Assembly (NCBI RefSeq): GCF_014295035.1
Contig: NZ_CP060404.1
Location: 1,840,001 to 1,904,000, forward strand
Direction of reading: 5' to 3'
Source: Streptomyces buecherae
GTDB taxonomy: Bacteria; Actinomycetota; Actinomycetes; Streptomycetales; Streptomycetaceae
DNA: 64,000 nucleotides
In this document: positions 51,299-59,726 of the stretch, in pieces
How positions within the stretch are numbered: position 1 is the first letter of the stretch
Layout of the letters: every line of letters starts with the position of its first letter
The notes under the pieces: generated by a model
Database searches by the model: none
Seen by the model: only the letters and a program-made list of their open reading frames with translations
Told to the model about the DNA's origin: nothing
Made by a program: the position numbers and the translations under genes

Positions 51299-54210
51299 TG
51301 CCTGACACGGTCACCGCGACCCCCGCGACCGTCGGCCCCGCCCGGCTGTCCGCAGGAACCGTCCGCCAGTACGTCGCCTCCCGTAGTCGGCTCGGCGACG
51401 GCACGGCCCGCGTTCTGCTGCTGCGGGCCGCTCCCTCATGGGACGCGCCCGCCGTACAGCGGACGGCAGGCGGGCTGCGGGCGCGCGTGGCCGTGGCTCC
51501 CTCCGTGCTCGCCGTGCACGAGCAGATCCTGGGCCACCTCGACGCGGCGGAGCCCGTGGAACCCAAGGTCCTGGTGGTCCTCACCGACCGTGAGGACACC
51601 GACCTCGACCCCGGGCTGCTCGCTCGCGTCTACGGCGGCAGGATTCGGTCCGTCGACAACTGGGAGGTCGTGCGGGAGGCGTTCGACGCGCGCGGCATCG
51701 ACGGGCGGCTGCGCGGCGAGAAGTGGGCGGCCGAAGCACTCCTCGACGCTGCGGCAACCCGAGGCTGGCCCTCCCTGGGTCGGGGCCTGCTCTCCCGCGA
51801 CGAGGCCCTCACCCGGCTGGCCCGTCGGCGCCTGCGGCTCGGGCGCCACGACACGGACCCGCTGGGAGGGCCGGCCGCACACGACGACGGGGACCGCATC
51901 GATCCCGTCGCACTGTTCCAGTGGACTCTCACCCCCGGCGGGCCGGACCTTCTGCGTGGCCTGCGCGGCCCGGAGCGGGCCGGTCTAGCCCGCTTCCTCT
52001 CCGAACCCGAACAGGGCGGTTCCACCGGCCGGATCGTCACCGCCCTGGTGAACGCCGAACACGGGGCGGACGCAGCGGCGTACGCGGTGGTGTGCGCTGC
52101 GCTGTGGGGGCACGCGGAAGCCGACCATGACCTGTACCGGGCGCGCGGGCGCGCCGAGCGGTGGCTCGGCGAGACGCCGCCTGCCCAGGGTGACGATCTC
52201 GACAGACTCCTGACCTCGTTCGGGCAGAGCGGCGAGGCGTACGTCCGGGGCCTGGTCGACCGGGGAGCCCACCGGCTCGCAGACCCCGTCCTGACGCGGG
52301 CCGCGCAACTCGTCGCGCAGTTCGGGGCGCGAGCAGCCGCTTCGGCCAGCCCGCTGCTCGAAGCCGGACTCGACGCGCGTTTCACGGCTGCGGGCCACGC
52401 ACTGTCCGGCGGCGACGAAGAGAAGGTCACAGCCTCGATCACCGCACTGACCGAGCACGCACTCGCCGCGGACGGCGCCGCGCAGGCCAGGATCGAGCGC
52501 GTACGCATGGCCGCACGGCTGCAGCGGTGGCTCAAGACCCGGCCCGCTACCATCGCCTCGGTCGCCGACGGAACCGCCTACCAGGTCCGCGAACTCGGCT
52601 GGGCAGACCGGGCCTTGGAGCACCTCGAAGCGGGCGGCGACACCGACACCGCACTCGCCGATGCATACAGCCGAATCGGCAATCAGGTGCGTGAGCGGCG
52701 CAGGGAGCTGGACCGGGCGTTTTCCGAGCGGCTCGCGGTGTGGACTGCGGACGGCACCGATCCCCGCTCCATGCTCACCGTGGAGAGCTTCCTCAACCGC
52801 ATCGTCACGCCTGTCGCCCAGAGCCCAGGCCGACGAGTTCTGCTGCTCCTCATCGACGGCATGAGCGCGGCGATCGCCGCCGAACTCGGCGAAGAACTGC
52901 GGGGCCAGTGGGCCGAGTTCGACCCCCTCACCGACGCGACGGGCCAACCGGTCCGACGAGCGGTTGCTGCCGCGCTGCCCACTCTGACCGCCATCTCCCG
53001 TACCTCGCTGTTCGCGGGCACCCTGATGAAGGGCGACCAGAACGACGAGAAGCGGCTCTTCCCTCTCCATCCCTGCTGGAACGGGGCCCCGGCTGCCGTA
53101 TTCCACAAGGACGACCTGCGCGGCCCCGATACAGGCTCGCCCTTCTCCACCGCTCTCAGCGAGGCGCTGTCCGACGAGCGCTCCCACGTCGCGGTCGTCC
53201 TCAACACCGTGGACGACCGACTCGGCAAGGAGCAGAAGCTCGGCGACGGCGCCTGGACCGCGAAGGAGATCGGCGGCCTGGAACCGCTGCTGCGCGCCGC
53301 CCGTGCGAACGACATGACCGTGCTCATCACGTCGGACCACGGTCATGTCGTGGAACGACGCGGCCGCAAGCTCGATGCGGCCGGCGGCACCGTCGGCTCG
53401 GCACGTCATCGCATCCCTGGCGGGCTTGTCACAGCGGACGAGATCGAGCTGTTCGGACCCCGGGTGGTCTGGCCGGAACCGGGGGCGCGGATCGTCGCGC
53501 TGCGCGACCACGACGCCCGGTACACCGCGCTGAAGGCGGGCTATCACGGCGGCGCGACACTCGCCGAGTTCACCATCCCGCTGCTCGCCCTGCTGCCGTT
53601 CGGCGCCGAGCCACCCGCGGGATGGCGCGAGCTGGGCGACCCAGCGCCCGTGTGGTGGGAGGAGAGCACCGAGGCCGCAGTCGAAGTGGCGGCGGAAGGT
53701 GCTCCCACCCACGACGCCGCCGCAGCACGCCCGCAGGGCAAGCAGCCGAAGAAGTCCGCGCCTGTACCCGAGGGCGTCATCGGTCTCTTCGGTGAAGAGG
53801 AGGTGGCCCCCCCGGTACCGCAGGCACCCGCCGAACCCGCGCACCAGGCGACAGTCGATCTGGCGGATGCATCGGCGGCCGCGCCCGCTTCGGCGGCAGA
53901 CCCCGCCACCGCACTGGTGGAGCGGCTCCTGGCAACCGAGCTGTACCAGGCGCAGCTGGGCCTGCTCGCCCGACCGCCGCGGGACAAGACGATCCTCCCG
54001 AGGGCGCTGACCGCACTCGTCGAGGCAGGCACCCTGTCGATGACCGCCCTCGCCGAGCGCGCTGGCCAGCCGGCCACCCGCGCCCCCGGCTTCGCTGCGA
54101 CACTCGCCCAGCTTCTCAACTACGACGGAGCCCAGATCCTGGAGATTCTCCCGGACAACCGCACGCTGCGCCTGCACCGGGCCCAGTTGATCGAGCAGTT
54201 CGGCCTGTGA
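51298..54210 (+). CDS. pglZ: BREX-2 alkaline-phosphatase-like PglZ
   Basis: 970 aa. The PglZ (alkaline phosphatase superfamily) domain starts with LLLLIDGMSAAIAAEL (about 516-530), has LTAISRTSLFAGTL, and the metal-binding ITSDHGHVVE (about 677). The N-terminal half is an uncharacterised helical region. The C-terminal part after about residue 790 is a low-complexity linker plus a small helical domain. PglZ is the hallmark BREX protein. One-base overlap with pglY. Followed after 70 bases by brxD. Confidence 0.95.
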   Translation: MPDTVTATPATVGPARLSAGTVRQYVASRSRLGDGTARVLLLRAAPSWDAPAVQRTAGGLRARVAVAPSVLAVHEQILGHLDAAEPVEPKVLVVLTDREDTDLDPGLLARVYGGRIRSVDNWEVVREAFDARGIDGRLRGEKWAAEALLDAAATRGWPSLGRGLLSRDEALTRLARRRLRLGRHDTDPLGGPAAHDDGDRIDPVALFQWTLTPGGPDLLRGLRGPERAGLARFLSEPEQGGSTGRIVTALVNAEHGADAAAYAVVCAALWGHAEADHDLYRARGRAERWLGETPPAQGDDLDRLLTSFGQSGEAYVRGLVDRGAHRLADPVLTRAAQLVAQFGARAAASASPLLEAGLDARFTAAGHALSGGDEEKVTASITALTEHALAADGAAQARIERVRMAARLQRWLKTRPATIASVADGTAYQVRELGWADRALEHLEAGGDTDTALADAYSRIGNQVRERRRELDRAFSERLAVWTADGTDPRSMLTVESFLNRIVTPVAQSPGRRVLLLLIDGMSAAIAAELGEELRGQWAEFDPLTDATGQPVRRAVAAALPTLTAISRTSLFAGTLMKGDQNDEKRLFPLHPCWNGAPAAVFHKDDLRGPDTGSPFSTALSEALSDERSHVAVVLNTVDDRLGKEQKLGDGAWTAKEIGGLEPLLRAARANDMTVLITSDHGHVVERRGRKLDAAGGTVGSARHRIPGGLVTADEIELFGPRVVWPEPGARIVALRDHDARYTALKAGYHGGATLAEFTIPLLALLPFGAEPPAGWRELGDPAPVWWEESTEAAVEVAAEGAPTHDAAAARPQGKQPKKSAPVPEGVIGLFGEEEVAPPVPQAPAEPAHQATVDLADASAAAPASAADPATALVERLLATELYQAQLGLLARPPRDKTILPRALTALVEAGTLSMTALAERAGQPATRAPGFAATLAQLLNYDGAQILEILPDNRTLRLHRAQLIEQFGL

Positions 54211-54280
54211 GCCGGCACCACCGCCCCTGCCTGTCTTCCAACCGGCGGGGACGTGTACGCCTGGATGGGAGACTGTTCCG

Positions 54281-55630
54281 GTGAACGGGTTTGGATCTTC
54301 AGCCTCCGGCGCCGCCCCCGTCGGGGCCGTACGCCGCCGTGCCGTGGTGGACGCGCTGCGGCGCGGCGCCGTCCCCGAGAGCGGTCTCGACCTGCTTGCC
54401 ACCGGACTCGGCCGGTTCGAGCAGGCCATCGACGAGGAACTCGACACGGTCGCTGCCGGCGGCTCGGTGTTCAAGGCCGTACGTGGTGAATACGGCTCCG
54501 GTAAGACCTTCTTCACCCGGTGGCTCGGCGAACGCGCCAAGCGGCACACATTCGCCGTGTCCGAGGTGCAGGTGTCGGAGACCGAGACACCCCTGCACAA
54601 GCTCGAGACCGTCTACCGGCGCCTCACCGAACGGCTGAGTACCGCGAGCTTCCCGCCCAGCGCCCTGCGCCCGGTGGCTGACGCCTGGTTCTACGCCCTG
54701 GAGGAGGACGCCCTCGACGATGGCGCCAGCGAGAACGAACTGGCACAGGCGGTCGACCGGCTGCTCACCGCGCGCCTGGCCGAGGTGTCCCGGCACGCAC
54801 CCGCCTTCGCCACCGCCCTGCGCGGGTACAAGCAGTCTCTGGACGCCGGCGACGAGGCCACCGCAGCCGCGGTGATGTCGTGGCTCGGCGGGCAGCCGCA
54901 CGTCGCCGCAGCCGCCCGGCGCAGCGCGGGCGTCCGAGGCGACCTGGACCACTTCGGTGCCTTCGGATTCCTCCAGGGCCTGCTCACCGTGCTGCGGGAT
55001 GCCGGACACGCGGGGCTCATCCTCGTCCTGGACGAGGTGGAAACACTGCAACGGGTCCGCTCCGACGCCCGCGACAAGGCACTCAACGCCCTGCGCCAGC
55101 TCATCGACGAGGTCCACTCCGGCCGTTTTCCCGGCCTGTACCTGGTCATCACCGGCACCCCCGCCTTCTACGACGGCCAGCAGGGCGTGCAGCGTCTCGC
55201 CCCGCTCGCCCAGCGTCTCGCCACGGACTTCACCACCGACCCGCGCTTCGACAACCCCCGTGCCGTCCAGATCCGCTTGCCGGGATTCACCGAGGAATCG
55301 CTGGTCGGACTCGGCTCCACCATCCGTGACCTTTACGCCGAAGGCTCCCAGTCTCCCGATCGCATCAAGCAGCTCGCCGATGACGCGTACCTCACCGACC
55401 TGGCGCGCGCGGTGGGCGGGGCCCTTGGTGGGAAGGTCGGAGTCGCACCGCGGCTGTACCTGAAGAAACTGGTCGGAGACGTACTCGACCGGATCGACCA
55501 GTTCGACGATTTCGATCCGCGTACGCACTACAAGTTGACCGTGGGCACCGGTGATCTCACCGCAACTGAACGGAACTTCGCCGCACCCGCGCCGGCCGCC
55601 TCGGCTGACGATCTCGACCTGGATCTCTGA
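54281..55630 (+). CDS. brxD: BREX ATP-binding protein BrxD
   Basis: 449 aa. Walker A GEYGSGKTFF (about residue 69) and Walker B LILVLDEVETLQR (about 246), AAA-type ATPase characteristic of BREX type 2 and 6 loci. Start GTG 54281 with GGGAG ten bases upstream. The C terminus is Asp/Ala-rich. Probably acts with the BrxHI helicase encoded next. Confidence 0.92.
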   Translation: MNGFGSSASGAAPVGAVRRRAVVDALRRGAVPESGLDLLATGLGRFEQAIDEELDTVAAGGSVFKAVRGEYGSGKTFFTRWLGERAKRHTFAVSEVQVSETETPLHKLETVYRRLTERLSTASFPPSALRPVADAWFYALEEDALDDGASENELAQAVDRLLTARLAEVSRHAPAFATALRGYKQSLDAGDEATAAAVMSWLGGQPHVAAAARRSAGVRGDLDHFGAFGFLQGLLTVLRDAGHAGLILVLDEVETLQRVRSDARDKALNALRQLIDEVHSGRFPGLYLVITGTPAFYDGQQGVQRLAPLAQRLATDFTTDPRFDNPRAVQIRLPGFTEESLVGLGSTIRDLYAEGSQSPDRIKQLADDAYLTDLARAVGGALGGKVGVAPRLYLKKLVGDVLDRIDQFDDFDPRTHYKLTVGTGDLTATERNFAAPAPAASADDLDLDL

Positions 55631-55698
55631 GGATCGATCGGCCGGAGCTCCAACCCCCGTAGTCCCGAACTCCGACGACCAGCACAGGAGTCACCGAC

Positions 55699-57855
55699 GT
55701 GCAGGACCAGCCGCGCGGCACCGACCCGGTGGACCGCCTCGACCCGGTGGTCCTGCACCACGTCGTCAACACACTCGGCTGGCCCGATCTGCGGCCTCTG
55801 CAGAAGGCCGCCGTAGGCCCGCTGATGGACGGCGAAGACGCCATCCTGCTCGCGCCGACCGCCGGTGGGAAAACCGAGGCCGCCACCTTCCCCCTGCTCT
55901 CCGCCATGCGGGAGAACCGGTGGACCGGCATCTCGGTGCTCTACCTCGCCCCGCTCAAGGCGCTCCTGAACAACCTGGTGCACCGGGTCGACAGCTACGC
56001 CCAGTGGCTGGGCCGCCGAGCCGCCCTGTGGCATGGCGACACCGGAGAGTCCGTACGTCGCCGTATCCGCACCGAGTCCCCCGACTTCCTGCTCACCACC
56101 CCTGAGTCGCTCGAAGCGATGCTGATCAGCGTCAAGACCGACCACGCCCGCATGCTGGGAGGCGTACGGGCTGTCGTCGTCGACGAGGTGCACGCCTTCG
56201 CAGGGGACGACCGCGGCTGGCACCTGCTCGCCGTACTGGAACGCCTGGAGCGGCTGACCGGCCGTCGCATCCAGCGCGTCGGCCTCTCCGCCACCGTCGG
56301 CAACCCCGACACGCTCCTCACCTGGCTCCAGGGCGCAAGCCCCGCCGACCGGCCCGGCAGAGTCATCGCCCCCGGCGTCACCCTGCCCGCCAGCGCGGAC
56401 GCCGCAAGCACCACCGACGTCCCGCGCCCCGCAGGGGAGGTGGAACTCGACTACGTCGGCTCCCTCGCCAACGCGGCAAAGGTGATCTCCGCTCTACACC
56501 GGGGCGAGAAGCGTCTTGTCTTCTGCGACTCCCGCAAACAGGTGGAAGAACTCGGCGCCGCACTCCGCGCCCGCGACGTCACCGTGTTCCTCTCTCACGC
56601 CTCCCTCTCCACCGACGAACGCGCCCGCTCCGAGCAGGCGTTCGCAGAGGCCCGCGACTGCGTCATCGTCTCCACCTCCACCCTGGAGCTCGGCATCGAC
56701 GTCGGCGACCTCGACCGCGTCATCCAGATCGACTCCCCCAGCAGCGTGGCCTCCTTCCTGCAGCGCATCGGCCGCACCGGGCGCCGAGCCGGCACGTCCC
56801 GCAACTGCCTCTTTCTCGCCACCCGCCCCGACACGCTGCTCCAAGCCGCAGGACTGCTCTCCCTGTGGGCCCGCGGCTGGGTGGAACCTGTCACCCCGCC
56901 TCCTTCGCCTCGCCACCTCGTCGCCCAGCAGCTCCTTGCCGTCACCCTGCAGGAACACCGCATCGGCGACCGGCTGTGGCCCGAGCAATGGAACGGCCTC
57001 GCCCCCTTCGACTGCTCCGCCTCTCCGCTCCTGTCGCACCTAATCTCCGAGGGTTTCCTAGACAGCGACGGCGGGATGCTGTTCGTCGGCCCCGAGGCCG
57101 AAAAGCACTTCGGCCGACGGCACTTCATGGAGCTGACCGCCTCGTTCACCGCGCCCCCCGAGTTCACCGTGCTCGCCGGCCGTACGGAGATCGGCACCAC
57201 GGATCCGTCCGTCCTCACCGAGGAGCGTCAGGGGCCACGGCGGCTACTCCTGGCCGGCCGCAGCTGGCAGGTCACCTTCATCGACTGGGCACGGCGCCGC
57301 GCCTTCGTCGAACCGGTCGCGGACGGCGGCGTCGCCAAATGGCAGGGCAGCGAGGCCCGCGGCCTGTCGTACGCGCTCACGCGCGCCATGCGCGAAGTCC
57401 TGCTCGACACCGACCCGGACGTCAAACTCACTCGCCGCGCCACGGCGACCCTCGCCGAGCTGCGCATGGACCGCGCACCCCACGAAGTACACCCGGCGGG
57501 CACCCTGCTGGTCCGCGACGCGGATGCCACGCGCTGGTGGACGTGGGCCGGCTACCGCGCCAACGCCACCCTCGCCGCCTCCCTCGGCAACCTCGCCGAC
57601 CCCGTGCAGCGCCCCACCGACACCCACGTCCGGCTGCGCCAGGACCTCTCCCTCACGGACTGGAAAGCCGCCCGTGCCGAACTCCCCGACTCCCTCACGC
57701 TTCCCACGGTCGACTCTCGCGCCGTACGCGGCCTGAAGTTCTCAGTAGCCCTTCCGCCCCGGATCGCCACCGCAACCCTCGCCGAACGTCTCGCCGACTT
57801 CGACGGCGCCCTCGCCGCAGCCCAGGAGCCCGTACGGGTCGAATGGAGTGCTTGA
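55699..57855 (+). CDS. brxHI: BREX Lhr-like helicase BrxHI
   Basis: 718-aa superfamily 2 helicase. Motif I APTAGGKTEA (about 52), motif Ia YLAPLKALLNN, DEVH box VVVDEVHAF (about 161), motif III LSATVGNP, and motif VI QRIGRTGRRAG. Domain order is that of Lhr-family helicases. Last intact gene of the BREX-2 operon. GTG 55699 follows AGGAG. Its TGA overlaps an ATG of a 15-residue frame that stops at 57902. Confidence 0.93.
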   Translation: MQDQPRGTDPVDRLDPVVLHHVVNTLGWPDLRPLQKAAVGPLMDGEDAILLAPTAGGKTEAATFPLLSAMRENRWTGISVLYLAPLKALLNNLVHRVDSYAQWLGRRAALWHGDTGESVRRRIRTESPDFLLTTPESLEAMLISVKTDHARMLGGVRAVVVDEVHAFAGDDRGWHLLAVLERLERLTGRRIQRVGLSATVGNPDTLLTWLQGASPADRPGRVIAPGVTLPASADAASTTDVPRPAGEVELDYVGSLANAAKVISALHRGEKRLVFCDSRKQVEELGAALRARDVTVFLSHASLSTDERARSEQAFAEARDCVIVSTSTLELGIDVGDLDRVIQIDSPSSVASFLQRIGRTGRRAGTSRNCLFLATRPDTLLQAAGLLSLWARGWVEPVTPPPSPRHLVAQQLLAVTLQEHRIGDRLWPEQWNGLAPFDCSASPLLSHLISEGFLDSDGGMLFVGPEAEKHFGRRHFMELTASFTAPPEFTVLAGRTEIGTTDPSVLTEERQGPRRLLLAGRSWQVTFIDWARRRAFVEPVADGGVAKWQGSEARGLSYALTRAMREVLLDTDPDVKLTRRATATLAELRMDRAPHEVHPAGTLLVRDADATRWWTWAGYRANATLAASLGNLADPVQRPTDTHVRLRQDLSLTDWKAARAELPDSLTLPTVDSRAVRGLKFSVALPPRIATATLAERLADFDGALAAAQEPVRVEWSA

Positions 57856-57902
57856 TGGCTGAGCAGGTGGCCGCCCCAGACGAGGCCGGGACAGCGGCGT
57901 AG
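57855..57902 (+). other. Fifteen-codon frame at the end of the BREX operon
   Basis: ATG 57855 overlaps the brxHI stop (TGATG) and the frame reads MAEQVAAPDEAGTAA before a TAG. The overlap is of the same type as in pglY-pglZ. It may be the surviving 5' end of a seventh gene lost at the island edge, or chance. The following 80 bases up to the repeat at 57982 hold nothing recognisable. Confidence 0.35.
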
Positions 57903-57981
57903 GGAGGGACCAGGGCGTCATTTCGGCGTCAAGATACCGCCCGTAACGCCCACACCGGCCATTACGCGCACCCGCAAAACC

Positions 57982-58052
57982 GCAGGCCAGCCCCCCCCCT
58001 ACTTCACCGGCTCCAAAATCGCCACACACTCCACATGCTGCGTCATCGGAAA
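57982..58052 (+). other. att-like repeat, right copy (within the RNA methyltransferase 3' end)
   Basis: GCAGGCC (57982), C-run, TACTTCACCG (58000-58009) and ATGCTGCGTCATCGGAAA (58035-58052), matching the left copy at 36596-36648. Integration at this site would leave the coding sequence intact, as is usual for elements that use gene 3' ends. Confidence 0.65.
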
Positions 58053-59423
58053 CAGGTCAAACGCCCGCAGGAACCGCGGCTGGTAGCCCGTGGCCTTGAA
58101 GTAGGCGAGGTCGCGGGCGAGGGCGGCCGGGTCGCAGGCGACGTAGGCGATACGGCGGGGGGACAGGGAGGCGAGGTGGGTCACCGTCTGTTGGCCGGCG
58201 CCGGCGCGGGGTGGGTCGAGGACGATGATGTCGACCTCCGTGATGCCGGTGCGCGGCAGCACGGTCTCGACCTTGCCGTGTTCGACGCGGACCCGCTCCA
58301 GGTCGCGCAGGTTGTGGCGGGCGTCCTCGACCGCGCGCTTGCCCGACTCGATGCCGAGCACGGCGCCGCGTTCGCCGACCCGTTCGGCGATGGCGCCGGC
58401 GAAGAGGCCGACGCCGCAGTACAGGTCGAGCGCCATCTCGCCCTTGCGCGGGGTCAGGCCCTGCATCACGGCCTCGACCAGCACGTCGGGGGCCTTCGGG
58501 TGGACCTGCCAGAAGCCGCCGGAGCCGACGCGGTAGGTGCGGCCGTCGGCGCGTTCGCGGACGAAGCCGCGGCCGTGGACGCGGTGAACCCCGCCGTCGT
58601 GCTCGTCGATCCGCAGCACCGACACCGGCTTGTCCAGTTCCACGATCGGCAGCCGCTCGCCCGGCTCCGGCTCCACCAGGACCTGTCGGTCCGATGAGCC
58701 GGTGGCGGCGATGGCCTGCACGCCAGCCACGCCGGGCCACTCGCGGGACTCGATGCCCAGTTCGCTGACGCCGGGCGCCGCGATCAGGCAGTGGTCGATG
58801 CGCTGGACCTCGTGCGAGCGGTGGCGGCGCAGGCCGGCGTAGCCGTCCTGGTCCACCGCGTACTGCACCCGGGTGCGCCACGCGGGCACCTCGCCCTTGG
58901 GCAGCTTGTCGCCGGGGGCCGGCTCGACCGTGCCGTTCCAGCCAGCCTCCTGCGGGGTGAGGCCGGCCAGCCTGGCGAGCTGTTCGGTGATCACCTCGAC
59001 CTTGAGGCGGCGCTGCGCGCCGGATGCCACGTGTTGCCAGTCGCAGCCGCCGCAGGCGCCGGGGCCGGAGAACGGGCAGGGCGCGGGCACCCGGTCCGGC
59101 GAGGGCTCCAGCACCTCGACGGCGTCGGCCCGCAGGAAGCGGGAGTCCGCGTCGCCCTCGGTGACCTGCGCCACGACCCGCTCCCCCGGCAGGGTGTGGC
59201 GGACGAACAGCACCCGGGGCCGCTCCTCGCCGGGCAGGGTGGTCCGGGCGACGCAGTGCCCGCCGTGCGCGACGGGGCCGATCTCCACCTCGTAGCGCTC
59301 GCCGACCAGCGAGGCGGGCTCGCCGGCGCCCGCGGTGGCCCCGTGCCCGGTGTCGGCGCCGGCGGCTCGCTGCCGCGCGTGGCTCGCGCTCGGCCGGTGC
59401 GTACGGTTCGTGCGGTGTGTCAC
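57999..59423 (-). CDS. TrmA/RumA-family RNA 5-methyluridine methyltransferase
   Basis: 474 aa. N-terminal TRAM-like domain (RYEVEIGPVAHGGHCVART), a [4Fe-4S] motif CPFSGPGACGGC, SAM-binding LDLYCGVGLFAGAIA, catalytic-loop DPPRAGAG, and VACDPAALARD with the nucleophilic Cys. Family members methylate uridine C5 in 23S rRNA or tRNA; which RNA is modified is not clear. The GTG at 59423 follows CAGGAGCC; upstream sequence is low complexity. The C terminus FPMTQHVE...LEPVK lies in the right repeat of the defence island. It follows the APC permease gene but is separated by a strong palindrome. Confidence 0.9.
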   Translation of the reverse strand: MTHRTNRTHRPSASHARQRAAGADTGHGATAGAGEPASLVGERYEVEIGPVAHGGHCVARTTLPGEERPRVLFVRHTLPGERVVAQVTEGDADSRFLRADAVEVLEPSPDRVPAPCPFSGPGACGGCDWQHVASGAQRRLKVEVITEQLARLAGLTPQEAGWNGTVEPAPGDKLPKGEVPAWRTRVQYAVDQDGYAGLRRHRSHEVQRIDHCLIAAPGVSELGIESREWPGVAGVQAIAATGSSDRQVLVEPEPGERLPIVELDKPVSVLRIDEHDGGVHRVHGRGFVRERADGRTYRVGSGGFWQVHPKAPDVLVEAVMQGLTPRKGEMALDLYCGVGLFAGAIAERVGERGAVLGIESGKRAVEDARHNLRDLERVRVEHGKVETVLPRTGITEVDIIVLDPPRAGAGQQTVTHLASLSPRRIAYVACDPAALARDLAYFKATGYQPRFLRAFDLFPMTQHVECVAILEPVK

Positions 59424-59652
59424 GGCGGACGGGCTCCTGACGGAAGAGGAATACGGGGTGGGTCGGGCTCGCGGTCGGGCGGGGTGGGGGTGCGTGGAGT
59501 GGGCGGGCTGTGGGCGAGCGGGTCGCCGGGGCCGTTTCCGGGGCGGCCCGGAGCGGCTGGTGGGGCGGCGGAAGAACGCCAAGTCCACCAGTTTACGTGC
59601 CCGCGCCGACTCCGGCCGCCCACCGCCGGTGTCCGGCCCTCATCCCGGGCAC

Positions 59653-59702
59653 ACGCGGCGCGGCGGTGCCGGGGCCCGGGCCCCGGCACCGCCGCGCCGC
59701 GT
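59653..59702 (-). terminator. 50-base perfect palindrome, terminator of the APC gene
   Basis: A perfect palindrome with 25-base arms and no spacer, centred on 59677/59678 (GGGCCC|GGGCCC). It lies 24 bases after the APC permease stop and 230 bases before the RNA methyltransferase start. The RNA would form a very stable hairpin; no T-run follows. Confidence 0.8.
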
Positions 59703-59726
59703 CAGGTGTCCGCCGACGCCGGGTGG

